DNA of 64,000 nucleotides, taken from contig JALWRC010000025.1 in NCBI GenBank assembly GCA_027080725.1, positions 1 through 64,000 of the forward strand, given 5' to 3'. Positions within the stretch are counted from its first letter, which is position 1; the number at the start of each line of letters is the position of its first letter. The translations under genes and the position numbers were made by a program. The DNA comes from Saprospiraceae bacterium (GTDB lineage: Bacteria; Bacteroidota; Bacteroidia; Chitinophagales; Saprospiraceae). This document shows positions 36,305 through 43,901 of this stretch, one piece after another. The notes below the pieces were generated by a model, which was given only the letters and a program-made list of their open reading frames with translations, was not told where the DNA came from and ran no database searches.

Positions 36305-36814
36305 TTATACAAACAAACTCACGTTTGCCGTAGAGGCAAATTCCAGGAAAGTGGCTGCACCGCCAATTTCCGCCTCTTCAATAAATTCTTCTTTTTTGAA
36401 GCCAAACACATCCATTGTCATCTGGCATCCGATCATCCTGACATCGAGTTCGACACACATATCTCTGAGCTCTTGTACCGTGGCAACACCTTTATTTTTG
36501 AATGTCTTTTTCATCAATGTGGTCGCCAATCCCTCAAATCCCGGTATATTGGATGTGATGATATTGGGAATGGGCCAGTTGATATTCTGAAAGCCCTCCG
36601 GACCAAATGGCATCTTCATCGGCATCGCGGGGTTGCCTAATGGAGATACTTTCGCATTGATATCCTTCTTGAGCAAAGGCAATCCGTAAAAGGTAAAAAA
36701 GATGGCCACTTCCCAATCCATAGCGGCAGCTCCTGAGGCAAGGATAAATGGCGGATACGCCCAATCGAGCGTCCCTTGGCTGGCGATAAGTGCTAATCGT
36801 TTTGTATCTGACAT
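36305..36814 (-). CDS. DsrE2-like sulfur carrier protein
   Basis: A 169-residue DsrE/DsrF/DrsH-like protein: LALIASQGTLDWAYPPFILA starts the fold; VAIFFTFYGLPLLKKDINAK and the Pro/Met-rich NPAMPMKMPFGPEGF follow. The conserved Cys is in MIGCQMTMDVFGFKKEEFI (near residue 129), the usual position in DsrE2-type sulfurtransferases. It is 9 bases downstream of the tandem tusA gene. A TusA-DsrE2 pair is frequent in sulfur oxidisers and is thought to bring sulfane sulfur to the oxidation enzymes (family knowledge). Confidence 0.87.
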   Translation of the reverse strand: MSDTKRLALIASQGTLDWAYPPFILASGAAAMDWEVAIFFTFYGLPLLKKDINAKVSPLGNPAMPMKMPFGPEGFQNINWPIPNIITSNIPGFEGLATTLMKKTFKNKGVATVQELRDMCVELDVRMIGCQMTMDVFGFKKEEFIEEAEIGGAATFLEFASTANVSLFV

Positions 36815-36823
36815 AACTATCTA

Positions 36824-37369
36824 TTAATGCGTTTTTTTAATCAAAAAGGTAAAGGTGTCTCCTTCGTCTCTCGCTTCGACCAACTCGTGTCCCGTTTGTC
36901 TTGCCCAGGCTTCCATATCGGGCATGGCTCCCGGGTCAGTAGAGACCATTTCAAGCAACTGCCCTACCTTCATCCCCTTGATCGCTTTCTTGGTCTTGAC
37001 GACAGGCATAGGGCAGCACAAGCCCTTACAGTCCAATTGGACCACTTCCAAATCTTCACCGTCCGCAGCAGATTCAGCTCCCTCCGCCCCGGTAGTGTCC
37101 ACCGGTTGTGTGACAGAAGCAGTGGATTCAGCTCCCTTTTTCTCAATTAAAAACCTGAATGTACCTCCTTCATCTTTGGCTTCCAATAACTTGTTGCCGG
37201 TCTGCCTTGCCCAAGCTTCCATGTCCGGTATCGAACCCGGATCGGTGGCGACCATCTCCAATACCTCACCGGGCGCCATTTCTTTCATGGCCTTCTTGGT
37301 TTTGACGACCGGCATGGGACAGCATAAGCCCTTGCAGTCCAATTGTTTTGATATGGTTATTTCTCCCAT
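36824..37369 (-). CDS. tusA: Tandem TusA sulfur carrier (two TusA domains)
   Basis: Two nearly identical TusA domains are joined: repeat 1 begins QLDCKGLCCPMPVVKTKKAM and repeat 2 QLDCKGLCCPMPVVKTKKAI, each with the sulfur-accepting Cys in the CPxP context and followed by DMEAWARQTG. An acidic/Ala linker (STASVTQPVDTTGAEGAESA region) separates them. The 181-residue product is twice the usual size. The similarity at DNA level suggests a recent internal duplication. The start MGEITISKQLDCKG at 37369 lies 13 bases after the regulator stop. A carrier with two persulfide Cys could hold two sulfur atoms at once. Confidence 0.92.
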   Translation of the reverse strand: MGEITISKQLDCKGLCCPMPVVKTKKAMKEMAPGEVLEMVATDPGSIPDMEAWARQTGNKLLEAKDEGGTFRFLIEKKGAESTASVTQPVDTTGAEGAESAADGEDLEVVQLDCKGLCCPMPVVKTKKAIKGMKVGQLLEMVSTDPGAMPDMEAWARQTGHELVEARDEGDTFTFLIKKTH

Positions 37370-37382
37370 GAGTATATGATAT

Positions 37383-37652
37383 TTATTGATTAAAGATTTC
37401 GCATTTGTCAATGCAATGAAATATACTGATAATCTTCTTAAGCTTCAGTGAATAAAAGATATACCTTCCCTCTCTCACTGATTCGAGGACGCCCGAATGC
37501 TTCATCTTTTGCAGGTGATGAGACAATAGGGAGTGGTCTAAAGAGGTATATTCGGCTAATTGACCGACCGTCATCCTGTCCACATTACTTAAAATATCTA
37601 AAATTTGCAGCCTAACCGGAAAGGATATCGACTTGAATATCTCCGCAATCAT
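37383..37652 (-). CDS. ArsR-family repressor, sHdrR-like
   Basis: A winged-helix regulator starting MIAEIFKSISFPVRLQILDI, with recognition helix SLLSHHLQKMKHSGVLESVR and wing GRYIFYSL. Near the C-terminus are two Cys four residues apart (FHCIDKCEI; C80 and C84 of the 89-residue form). Sulfur-responsive ArsR proteins such as sHdrR and BigR use a Cys pair to sense sulfane sulfur (family knowledge), although the positions here differ. A longer frame starts at 37721, but a TAnnTTTG element at 37693-37686 and an inverted repeat at 37659-37688 lie inside it, so the start at 37652 is preferred. It is the first gene of the array and probably controls it. Confidence 0.83.
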   Translation of the reverse strand: MIAEIFKSISFPVRLQILDILSNVDRMTVGQLAEYTSLDHSLLSHHLQKMKHSGVLESVREGRYIFYSLKLKKIISIFHCIDKCEIFNQ

Positions 37653-37658
37653 TTCAAA

Positions 37659-37688
37659 TTGCCAAATATTATATTTGCTATTTGGCAA
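37659..37688 (-). promoter_or_regulatory. 10-10-10 inverted repeat: candidate operator of the sulfur operon
   Basis: A perfect inverted repeat: TTGCCAAATA (37659-37668) and TATTTGGCAA (37679-37688) separated by 10 bases, so half-site centres are 20 bases (two helical turns) apart. It overlaps the minus-strand -7 element and the predicted transcript start near 37679, and ends 6 bases before the regulator start codon. Size and position fit an ArsR-dimer operator, implying self-regulation. Confidence 0.7.
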
Positions 37689-37693
37689 ATCTA
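37686..37693 (-). promoter_or_regulatory. TAnnTTTG -7 element of the sulfur operon
   Basis: On the minus strand the bases read TAGATTTG, matching the Bacteroidota -7 consensus. The start point would lie near 37679, giving a leader of about 27 bases before the ATG at 37652. No -33 TTG at the expected distance is clear, which may mean a weak or activator-free basal promoter. Confidence 0.55.
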
Positions 37694-37819
37694 TAACTAA
37701 ATTTGTTTGGCCGGGTTTCATTGATTATATCTTTTCCAGAATTATATTCTGTTTTTTGCCCCACATCTATCCTTTTGCATCATCATCACGGCTGCAAGAT
37801 ACTAATAATTGTACGAATA

Positions 37820-37854
37820 TTGAAATAACAGTACGTAATATTTTTATATCTTTG
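37820..37854 (+). promoter_or_regulatory. Promoter of the UVR-domain gene
   Basis: TTG at 37820-37822 and TATCTTTG at 37847-37854, with 24 bases between, fit the Bacteroidota -33/-7 pattern. The transcript would start near 37861 and reach the ATG at 37891 after about 30 bases. It is separate from and divergent to the sulfur-operon promoter. Confidence 0.55.
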
Positions 37855-37890
37855 TAATATTCTTTTTTTGTTACATCAAAATGAACATCT

Positions 37891-38316
37891 ATGAAATGTA
37901 AAATTTGCAAAAAAGAAAACCAAGCCGGAGCACTCTTTATTAACACAGCAACATCGAAGTCCGATTATGTTTGCCTGTCTTGTCAATTAGAGCAAGAAAT
38001 GGCCAACGTTACCGATCTCCGTAACATTGACAAGCAAATCAAAGACTTGGAAGGCGCCGTCGAACAGTTAAAATACGTCGTCGAACAGACCGGCTCTATG
38101 AAGAATGACTTCCCTCCCGAACTCATGGCTTTCTCCCCGCTATCTCTATACAAAACTGCAGAAGTTTCCCTGGCAAAACTCAAGGCCCGAAGAATGGAGT
38201 TACTCCTAAGCAAAGATGCTACCTTTCGACTGAAGTACGAACTCAAGAAAGCATTGGAGAAGGAGGACTTTAAAAAAGCAGCTCAGCTCCAAAGACAACT
38301 TCAACAAGAGGAGTGA
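37891..38316 (+). CDS. McsA-like zinc-finger/UVR-domain protein
   Basis: The N-terminus carries two CXXC pairs, MKCKICKKEN and YVCLSCQLEQ, a likely zinc site. A coiled-coil-like middle follows (IDKQIKDLEGAVEQLKYVVE). The C-terminus, KYELKKALEKEDFKKAAQLQ, is a UvrB/UvrC (UVR) motif. This build is seen in McsA, an adaptor of Clp proteases and stress regulators, but McsB and ClpC are not adjacent. At 141 residues it is a little shorter than typical McsA. Divergent from the sulfur operon by 238 bases; a functional link is not shown. Confidence 0.75.
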   Translation: MKCKICKKENQAGALFINTATSKSDYVCLSCQLEQEMANVTDLRNIDKQIKDLEGAVEQLKYVVEQTGSMKNDFPPELMAFSPLSLYKTAEVSLAKLKARRMELLLSKDATFRLKYELKKALEKEDFKKAAQLQRQLQQEE

Positions 38317-38482
38317 GATGTCCCATAACTCATCATCTGAAAGGAGAGTAGATCGCTTGAGTAGATAGTGTGTGTCAGAAGGTGTATGTTGTTATTTCAA
38401 ATAGGCGCTCCAACAGGGCACGATTCCAACATTCCCCACGGTTTTACCCCCGGAGTACGGGCGGGCAATTTTATTTTCATTT

Positions 38483-38500
38483 GGGGATATACCCCTTTTT
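38483..38500 (+). terminator. Possible terminator hairpin
   Basis: GGGG-ATATA-CCCC followed at once by TTTTT on the plus strand, about 165 bases downstream of the UVR-domain gene. The stem is only 4 base pairs, so this is weak. Confidence 0.35.
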
Positions 38501-38552
38501 CATACCTCACCAAAGCTGAAAAGCGACCGTTTTCTTCTTGAAGTCAATCGTT

Positions 38553-38963
38553 TTAGTGCACCTGTAATGCTTTGAGAATGTCATCTTCGGGGGTAGATAT
38601 ATCTATAATTCTCTCAATTTGCTTTCCAAGTGAATCTAATCTAACTATTATTTCTGATTGCGCAGGGTAAGTTTCAATGCAAGCATAACACCTTAGGGTT
38701 ACAGTCATTCCTTCACAATTAGACTCCAATCTATCCACTAGCACATCCAAGTTCTTCGAATGGCCTATTTTATCCTCATTTGTAGGGTTTGGAAGCAAAT
38801 CCGAAGTCAATTTATTTACCTCGTTATTCACCTGCTCTGAATCATGATGCCATAACGCAGTAGTCAACTTGTTACAGTCGACGACGATTTGATAATCACA
38901 ATCCCCTTTTTTACAGTAAAGGAACAATATCGTAAAAACCGAAAGTAAGAGTACATTTTTCAT
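38553..38963 (-). CDS. Small lipoprotein-like protein, unknown function
   Basis: The N-terminus MKNVLLLSVFTILFLYCKKG is a short signal peptide ending in a Cys like a lipobox (LFLYC). The mature part of about 120 residues has six further Cys (DCDYQ, VDCNKL, SNCEGM, RCYACIE), enough for disulfide bonds, which fits a periplasmic or outer-membrane location. No family is recognised. Local base composition is AT-rich and intergenic spaces on both sides are long, so it may be an accessory gene. Confidence 0.6.
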   Translation of the reverse strand: MKNVLLLSVFTILFLYCKKGDCDYQIVVDCNKLTTALWHHDSEQVNNEVNKLTSDLLPNPTNEDKIGHSKNLDVLVDRLESNCEGMTVTLRCYACIETYPAQSEIIVRLDSLGKQIERIIDISTPEDDILKALQVH

Positions 38964-39584
38964 TTTTATTCTATTTTATTTAGTGAGTCATTTCTCCGTG
39001 TTCTTATATTCAGATTCATTTTTTGAGTAATGCTGAACCACGTAAGCCAATTGCTGTACGCTTTAGTCGAAGGGGCGTTTTATATGTATTTTGTTTGGTG
39101 TATCCATTTTTCTCTCCTGTCAAGACAATGTTACAAAATAGCCTGTGTCCATTAATCCGGCATAAAAATAAAGATTCCCATAATGGTAAGTTGCTTTATT
39201 TCAAAGCTGCAAGATACTATTTTTCGATAAACTATCCAACGGTTTTGTGATATTTGTGTGTATTACAAAGTGCACTAATGATCCTTGCAAATAGCAATAG
39301 AGCTTGTGCTTCATCGGCACATTAGAAGAACTGTTATTCAGTATTTTACTTCTAACTCCGTGTGTAGAACCTCATCCCCTAATACTGCTTCAGAGGCACA
39401 AATCCCAAATCTTTTACCCCCTTGAACACGTTCTACGGGGTTAATCGGTATTGGATATTAAAAAGAATCTTCCCGCGAGGTATCTAAATCCTGATGTTAT
39501 AGCCCTTTGGTAGAATTTACTTTGATAAATACACTCTAATGTGTCCTCTGTGCCTTATGTGGTTCTAAAAAGGTGTTATTTACC

Positions 39585-39660
39585 ACGACCTGTGACGCCT
39601 TGGCGTTATTAGGTACATTAGGACACAACTTGTGACGCTATAGCGTTATAAGGTTTATTG
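39585..39660. repeat. Two tandem 40-base units with palindromic cores
   Basis: Unit 1 contains TGTGACGCCTTGGCGTTATT and unit 2 TGTGACGCTATAGCGTTATA; TGTGACGC recurs after exactly 40 bases (39591 and 39631), and each is followed by (T/A)AGGT. The cores ACGCCTTGGCGT and ACGCTATAGCGT are self-complementary but differ in the middle, so base changes have been compensated on both arms. This suggests selection for the hairpin or a palindromic binding site. Confidence 0.5.
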
Positions 39661-39817
39661 ATTTTTATTTCCTCATGTGTTCTAATAACGTTGTAGTGTC
39701 ACTGGCAATAAAGGAGAGGAGGGGGGTGAGCAGACGTGGCGGTATAAGGTTGTAAAAAAAAGTACATTTTGTCATACCCCCCCTTTTCTTCCACACCGCC
39801 AATTGCCATATTTTCAC

Positions 39818-39825
39818 TAATTTTG
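39818..39825 (+). promoter_or_regulatory. TAnnTTTG -7 element of the symporter gene
   Basis: TAATTTTG fits the -7 consensus; transcription would start near 39832, about 30 bases before the preferred ATG at 39864. A TTG at 39803-39805 is too close to be a standard -33 element. Confidence 0.4.
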
Positions 39826-39863
39826 AGTTTGTAATTCTATTGTCAACCATTTCAAGCCGGAAT

Positions 39864-41450
39864 ATGCAGTTTATATACTTTTTGTTATTTACCCTTTTGG
39901 TAGCCCTCATCTCCTATCTCGCGACACGCAAAACGGATGAAAACAGTTCTGACGGGTATTTTCTCGGTGGCAGAAGCCTCACCGGGGTGGTGATAGCGGG
40001 TTCTTTGCTTTTGACCAACCTATCCACCGAACAGATTGTCGGGCTCAATGGTGCCGCCTATAAAGAAGGCATTCTGGTCATGGCATGGGAGACGCTGGCA
40101 GCCATTGCCATGGTGGTCACTGCGGTGTTATTACTGCCGCGATATCTCAAGGGAGGGATCGCTACCGTCCCGGGATTTCTGGAGCGTCGTTACGATAAGG
40201 TAACCAAGACCATTACCTCCGCACTCTTTCTCAGCGGATATGTCGTCGTCTTATTGCCTATTGTTTTGTATTCCGGAGCACTCGCCATCAATGCCATGTT
40301 TGGGGTACCCGAACTCTTAGGCGTTAACAAGACCCAGGCCTTGTGGATTACGGTTTGGGGCATCGGAATTGTAGGGTCTATTTATGCGATTTTCGGTGGG
40401 TTAAAAGCGGTGGCTGTTTCGGATACGCTCAACGCAGTGGGACTACTCATCGGTGGGACGCTTATTCCGGTCTTCGGATTGATGGCGATTGGCGACGGCA
40501 ATGTATTGGAGGGCCTCCAAACGCTCATGCATGCCAACCCGGAGAAATTCAAATCCCTGGGAGATGCACATGCCTCCGTCCCTTTTAGTACCATCTTCAC
40601 GGGTATGATGCTCGTCCAGCTCTTTTACTGGGGCACCAATCAAGCCATCATCCAACGTGCCCTTGGTGCAAAAAACCTCAAAGAAGGGCAGAAGGGATTG
40701 ATGCTTGCCGCCTTCATCAAGATTCTTGGTCCATTGATGGTGGTTCTGCCCGGAGTTATTGCATTTTACTTATTCAAGGGGCAGATAGACAATCCGGATG
40801 AAGCCTATCCTTTATTGGTCAATAAAGTACTTCCGGCATCGTTGTTGGGCTTTTTTGCAGCGGTCCTCTTTGGAGCCGTACTGAGCTCATTCAACTCTGC
40901 CCTCAATAGCTCGGTCACCCTGTTTGGATTGGATATCTACAAATCGCATATTAATCAAGAAGCGTCAGAGAAGCAAGTCGTCCGGGTGGGTAAGAGATTT
41001 GGTATTCTCCTGGCGCTCTTGTCCATGTTTATCGCCCCGCTCATCGCCAACGCCCCTAATGGACTCTTCGGATATCTCCAAGAAGTCAACGGCTGCTATA
41101 GCATCCCTATCCTCACCATCATTTTGGTGGGGTATTTGACGCGGTATGTTCCCGCCCTTGCCGCCAAAGTGGGAATTCTGTCCGGTGTTGTCCTTTACAG
41201 CATCAGTCAGTTTATCCTCAAGCCTTTTGTCTTCGGTGCCGAGCATTATCCGCATTATCTACACGTCATGGCGATTTTGTTTGTTCTCAATGCCGGCATT
41301 ATGCTGCTCATCGGCCGGCTCAAGCCCAGGGCGGAGCCCTATGTCGCGTTCGACAGTAAAGAGGTGGATATTACTCCCTGGCGGTATCTCAAACCCGTAG
41401 GAATTGGGATTACCGCCATTGTGATTGCGATATATGTGTATTTTGCATGA
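39864..41450 (+). CDS. SSS-family sodium:solute symporter
   Basis: A polytopic membrane protein with more than a dozen hydrophobic segments, beginning MQFIYFLLFTLLVALISYLA. Family features are DGYFLGGRSLTGVVIAGSLL, TNLSTEQIVGLNGAAYKEG and the sodium-site region AAVLFGAVLSSFNSALNSSV. The 528-residue length is typical of SGLT/SSS carriers. Met at 39864 is preferred over 39840 because the extra eight residues are polar and lie in the motif-like CAACCATTTCAAG stretch. The substrate cannot be told from sequence; sugars, inositol and sialic acid are all used by close SSS groups. It converges with argH, 17 bases apart. Confidence 0.92.
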   Translation: MQFIYFLLFTLLVALISYLATRKTDENSSDGYFLGGRSLTGVVIAGSLLLTNLSTEQIVGLNGAAYKEGILVMAWETLAAIAMVVTAVLLLPRYLKGGIATVPGFLERRYDKVTKTITSALFLSGYVVVLLPIVLYSGALAINAMFGVPELLGVNKTQALWITVWGIGIVGSIYAIFGGLKAVAVSDTLNAVGLLIGGTLIPVFGLMAIGDGNVLEGLQTLMHANPEKFKSLGDAHASVPFSTIFTGMMLVQLFYWGTNQAIIQRALGAKNLKEGQKGLMLAAFIKILGPLMVVLPGVIAFYLFKGQIDNPDEAYPLLVNKVLPASLLGFFAAVLFGAVLSSFNSALNSSVTLFGLDIYKSHINQEASEKQVVRVGKRFGILLALLSMFIAPLIANAPNGLFGYLQEVNGCYSIPILTIILVGYLTRYVPALAAKVGILSGVVLYSISQFILKPFVFGAEHYPHYLHVMAILFVLNAGIMLLIGRLKPRAEPYVAFDSKEVDITPWRYLKPVGIGITAIVIAIYVYFA

Positions 41451-41467
41451 AAATAGTCTCCACCGGG

Positions 41468-42769
41468 TCATTCCCTCCCGGGCATTTGTCCGTACTCCTC
41501 ATCAAATTTTGCTCTTATTTCCTTTAAGCACAAGTTGCCCAAACTGCCTTCATGCGTGTGGGAAACCCTTTTATCCGGCTCAAAACGCCCTTCCAATATA
41601 TCTTTACCGACCCTCCGGTAGGCTTCGCGAAAAGGGACTCCGGCCATAACCAACTTGTTGACTTCCTCGACACTAAAGATATAACGGTACTTCTCCTCCT
41701 CGAGCAAATCACGCCGGACCCGGATATGTTGCAACATAAAATCGCAGACTTCCAGATGGTCTTTAACCCCTTCGATTCCACCCATCAGGGATTCCTTGAG
41801 CAATTGGTAATCCCTGTGATAACCGGAGGGAAGATTTCCGGTGATGTGCATAATTTCCGAGGGCAGATTACAGATTTTATTGCTTCGCGCGCGCAAGAGT
41901 TCGAAGACATCCGGATTTTGCTTGTGTGGCATGATGCTCGACCCCGTCGTCAATTCTTTTGGGAAGGATATGAAATGGTAATTTTGGCTCATATAGAGAC
42001 ACACATCTGCCGCCAACTGCGCCAGGGTGCCCGAAACGGAAGCCATGGCGAAAGCGACACTTTGCTCCAACCTGCCCCGGCTCATTTGAGCAGCAACAAC
42101 GTTGTATTTGAGCGTCCTGAATCCGAGCAATTGCGTGGTCATGCTCCGGTCAATGGGAAAGGAGGTGCCGTATCCCGCAGCCGAGCCCAACGGGTTTTGG
42201 TCACTGATGCGATAGGCCGCGTGCAGCAGGGTCAGATCGTCTATCAAACGCTCCGCATAGGCCGAAAACCACAAGCCGAAAGAGGAGGGCATCGCCACCT
42301 GCATATGAGTATAACCGGGCATCAAAACGTCTTTCTCGCGCTCACTCAATCCCATTAGGGTTTCAAATAGCCTTTTTATCAACCCTTTGATGATGACCAA
42401 TTCGTCCTTGACATAGAGGTGTAAGTCCACCAATACCTGGTCATTGCGCGAACGGGTAGTGTGTATTTTCTTGCCCGCCTCTCCAATCTCACTCACCAGG
42501 GCAAATTCGATTTTGCTGTGCACATCTTCAAATTGGGGCTCGATAACAAACACTCCCCGCTCGATCTGAGCAGTGATGGTATCCAATCCCCTGAGAATAT
42601 CACTGAGTTCTCCATCGGTTAATATCCCTATTTTATGAAGCATACGAGCGTGCGCTCTGCTCGCTTGAACATCGTATCGAGCGAGTTTCAAATCCAATAT
42701 CCGGTCGTTTCCCACCGTAAATCGTTCAACGATGTTATGCGTTGTGTATCCTTTATCCCAGAGTTTCAT
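41468..42769 (-). CDS. argH: Argininosuccinate lyase
   Basis: Catalyses the last step of arginine synthesis, splitting argininosuccinate to arginine and fumarate. The fumarase-superfamily signature is GSSIMPHKQNPDVFELLRAR; HTTRSRNDQVLVDLHLYVKD and PGYTHMQVAMPSSFGLW are further family landmarks. The chain (433 residues) ends in a short tail, as in Bacteroidota. It is the last gene of the arginine operon and overlaps the deacylase gene by 4 bases (ATGA). A TATGAAATGGT copy (41970-41979) lies within, read from the minus strand as Tyr-His-Phe-Ile. Confidence 0.96.
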   Translation of the reverse strand: MKLWDKGYTTHNIVERFTVGNDRILDLKLARYDVQASRAHARMLHKIGILTDGELSDILRGLDTITAQIERGVFVIEPQFEDVHSKIEFALVSEIGEAGKKIHTTRSRNDQVLVDLHLYVKDELVIIKGLIKRLFETLMGLSEREKDVLMPGYTHMQVAMPSSFGLWFSAYAERLIDDLTLLHAAYRISDQNPLGSAAGYGTSFPIDRSMTTQLLGFRTLKYNVVAAQMSRGRLEQSVAFAMASVSGTLAQLAADVCLYMSQNYHFISFPKELTTGSSIMPHKQNPDVFELLRARSNKICNLPSEIMHITGNLPSGYHRDYQLLKESLMGGIEGVKDHLEVCDFMLQHIRVRRDLLEEEKYRYIFSVEEVNKLVMAGVPFREAYRRVGKDILEGRFEPDKRVSHTHEGSLGNLCLKEIRAKFDEEYGQMPGRE

Positions 42770-43875
42770 TTTACTGTATTTTTTGAGTTTAAAATGGTGG
42801 AAGAACGAATCACCTCCTCCAAAATGTCAATATACCCTTGTACGCCCTCATTGAGTTCATCAATCCGGATAAACTCATCGGCACTGTGCGACCGTGTGGA
42901 CTGACCCGGACCCATCTTGAGGGAAGGACAGGACAGTACTGCTTGATCGGAAAGCGTCGGAGACCCATACGTCTTTCTACCCAGTCGTATCCCCGCCTTT
43001 ACGATGGGATGTCCGGGAGAAATCGAAGAAGAGTTCAGCTGAAAGGAGCGCGCCTCCATCCGGCTCTTGGTATGCGCATCAATGATATCAAAGACCTCTC
43101 GATTGGTGTAGGCATCGTTTACCCGCACATCGACCACAAAATGGCAGCGGGCCGGAACGAGATTGTGCTGTTTGCCGGCTTGGATTTGGGTGACACTCAT
43201 CTTCACTTTGCCCAACGTCTCCGACACTTTGTCGAAGCGATGTGTCCGGATCCAATGGATGTCTTCGAGGGCTTGGTAGATGGCATTCTCGGTATTTTCG
43301 TGTGCAGCATGTCCGGCAATGCCCGAGGCATACCCGTCGATGACGAGTAGTCCTTTTTCCGCAATAGCCAGCTGCATACCCGTCGGTTCTCCTACGATGG
43401 CAAAATCGATCTCCGGCAGACGGTGGATCAAATATTTCAAGCCCCATTCTCCGGAACTTTCTTCTTCCGCCGTAGCGGCAATCAGGAGGTTGTATCTCAA
43501 ATCCTCCTCCTCATAAAAATGAGCAAAAGCGGCCAACAAGGATACCAGGCTTGCTCCGGCGTCATTGCTGCCGAGACCGTAAAGCACCTCTCCTTCGATG
43601 GCCGGGTCAAACGGGTCCCGGGTATATCCGGCGTTTGGACGTACCGTGTCGTGATGCGAGTTGAGGAGTATCGTCGGCTTCTCCGGATTAAAGTACTTGT
43701 TGACCGCCCAAACATTGTTCTTATCCCTGTGAAAAGCCATACCACGCGAGGCCATCCACTCCTCCAAGTGTTGGGCCGTCCCGTCCTCCTCTGCGGAAAA
43801 AGACGGGATTTTGATGAGCGCCCGGAGCAATTCCAATGCTTCCCGGGTCGCCGCTGTTAACTTCTTTTTTTGCAT
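42766..43875 (-). CDS. argE: M20-family acyl-citrulline/acetylornithine deacylase (ArgE')
   Basis: A zinc M20 hydrolase of 369 residues. Metal-site features are LLNSHHDTVRPN, YGLGSNDAGASLVSLL and AATAEEESSGEWGLKYL; a later His is in SDQAVLSCPSLKMGPGQS. Because the operon has the N-acyl-ornithine carbamoyltransferase type, this enzyme is expected to remove the acyl group from N-acyl-citrulline before ArgG (pathway knowledge). It is coupled to argH by a 4-base overlap and follows argB by 26 bases. Confidence 0.88.
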   Translation of the reverse strand: MQKKKLTAATREALELLRALIKIPSFSAEEDGTAQHLEEWMASRGMAFHRDKNNVWAVNKYFNPEKPTILLNSHHDTVRPNAGYTRDPFDPAIEGEVLYGLGSNDAGASLVSLLAAFAHFYEEEDLRYNLLIAATAEEESSGEWGLKYLIHRLPEIDFAIVGEPTGMQLAIAEKGLLVIDGYASGIAGHAAHENTENAIYQALEDIHWIRTHRFDKVSETLGKVKMSVTQIQAGKQHNLVPARCHFVVDVRVNDAYTNREVFDIIDAHTKSRMEARSFQLNSSSISPGHPIVKAGIRLGRKTYGSPTLSDQAVLSCPSLKMGPGQSTRSHSADEFIRIDELNEGVQGYIDILEEVIRSSTILNSKNTVK

Positions 43876-43901
43876 ATCTCCGATGGTTTGTAATACTCTT
43901 T

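Larger units (their letters stand above)
38964..39863. other. 900-base AT-rich intergenic region with repeats
   Basis: No convincing gene. It holds an 18-base sequence GTGTGTATTACAAAGTGC (39256-39273) that recurs at 49937-49954, a two-copy 40-base repeat with internal palindromes (39585-39660), ACCATTTCAAGCC near 39845 (a relative of the window motif), and a TAATTTTG element (39818-39825) that fits the -7 consensus for the symporter gene. The remainder looks like decayed sequence. Confidence 0.5.

Noticed and set aside
37653-37721. Upstream start of the ArsR-type gene
   Set aside because: It would place the -7 element and the inverted repeat inside the coding region and adds residues not seen in the family.
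39585-39660. CRISPR array
   Set aside because: Only two units, with no spacers of constant length and no cas genes.
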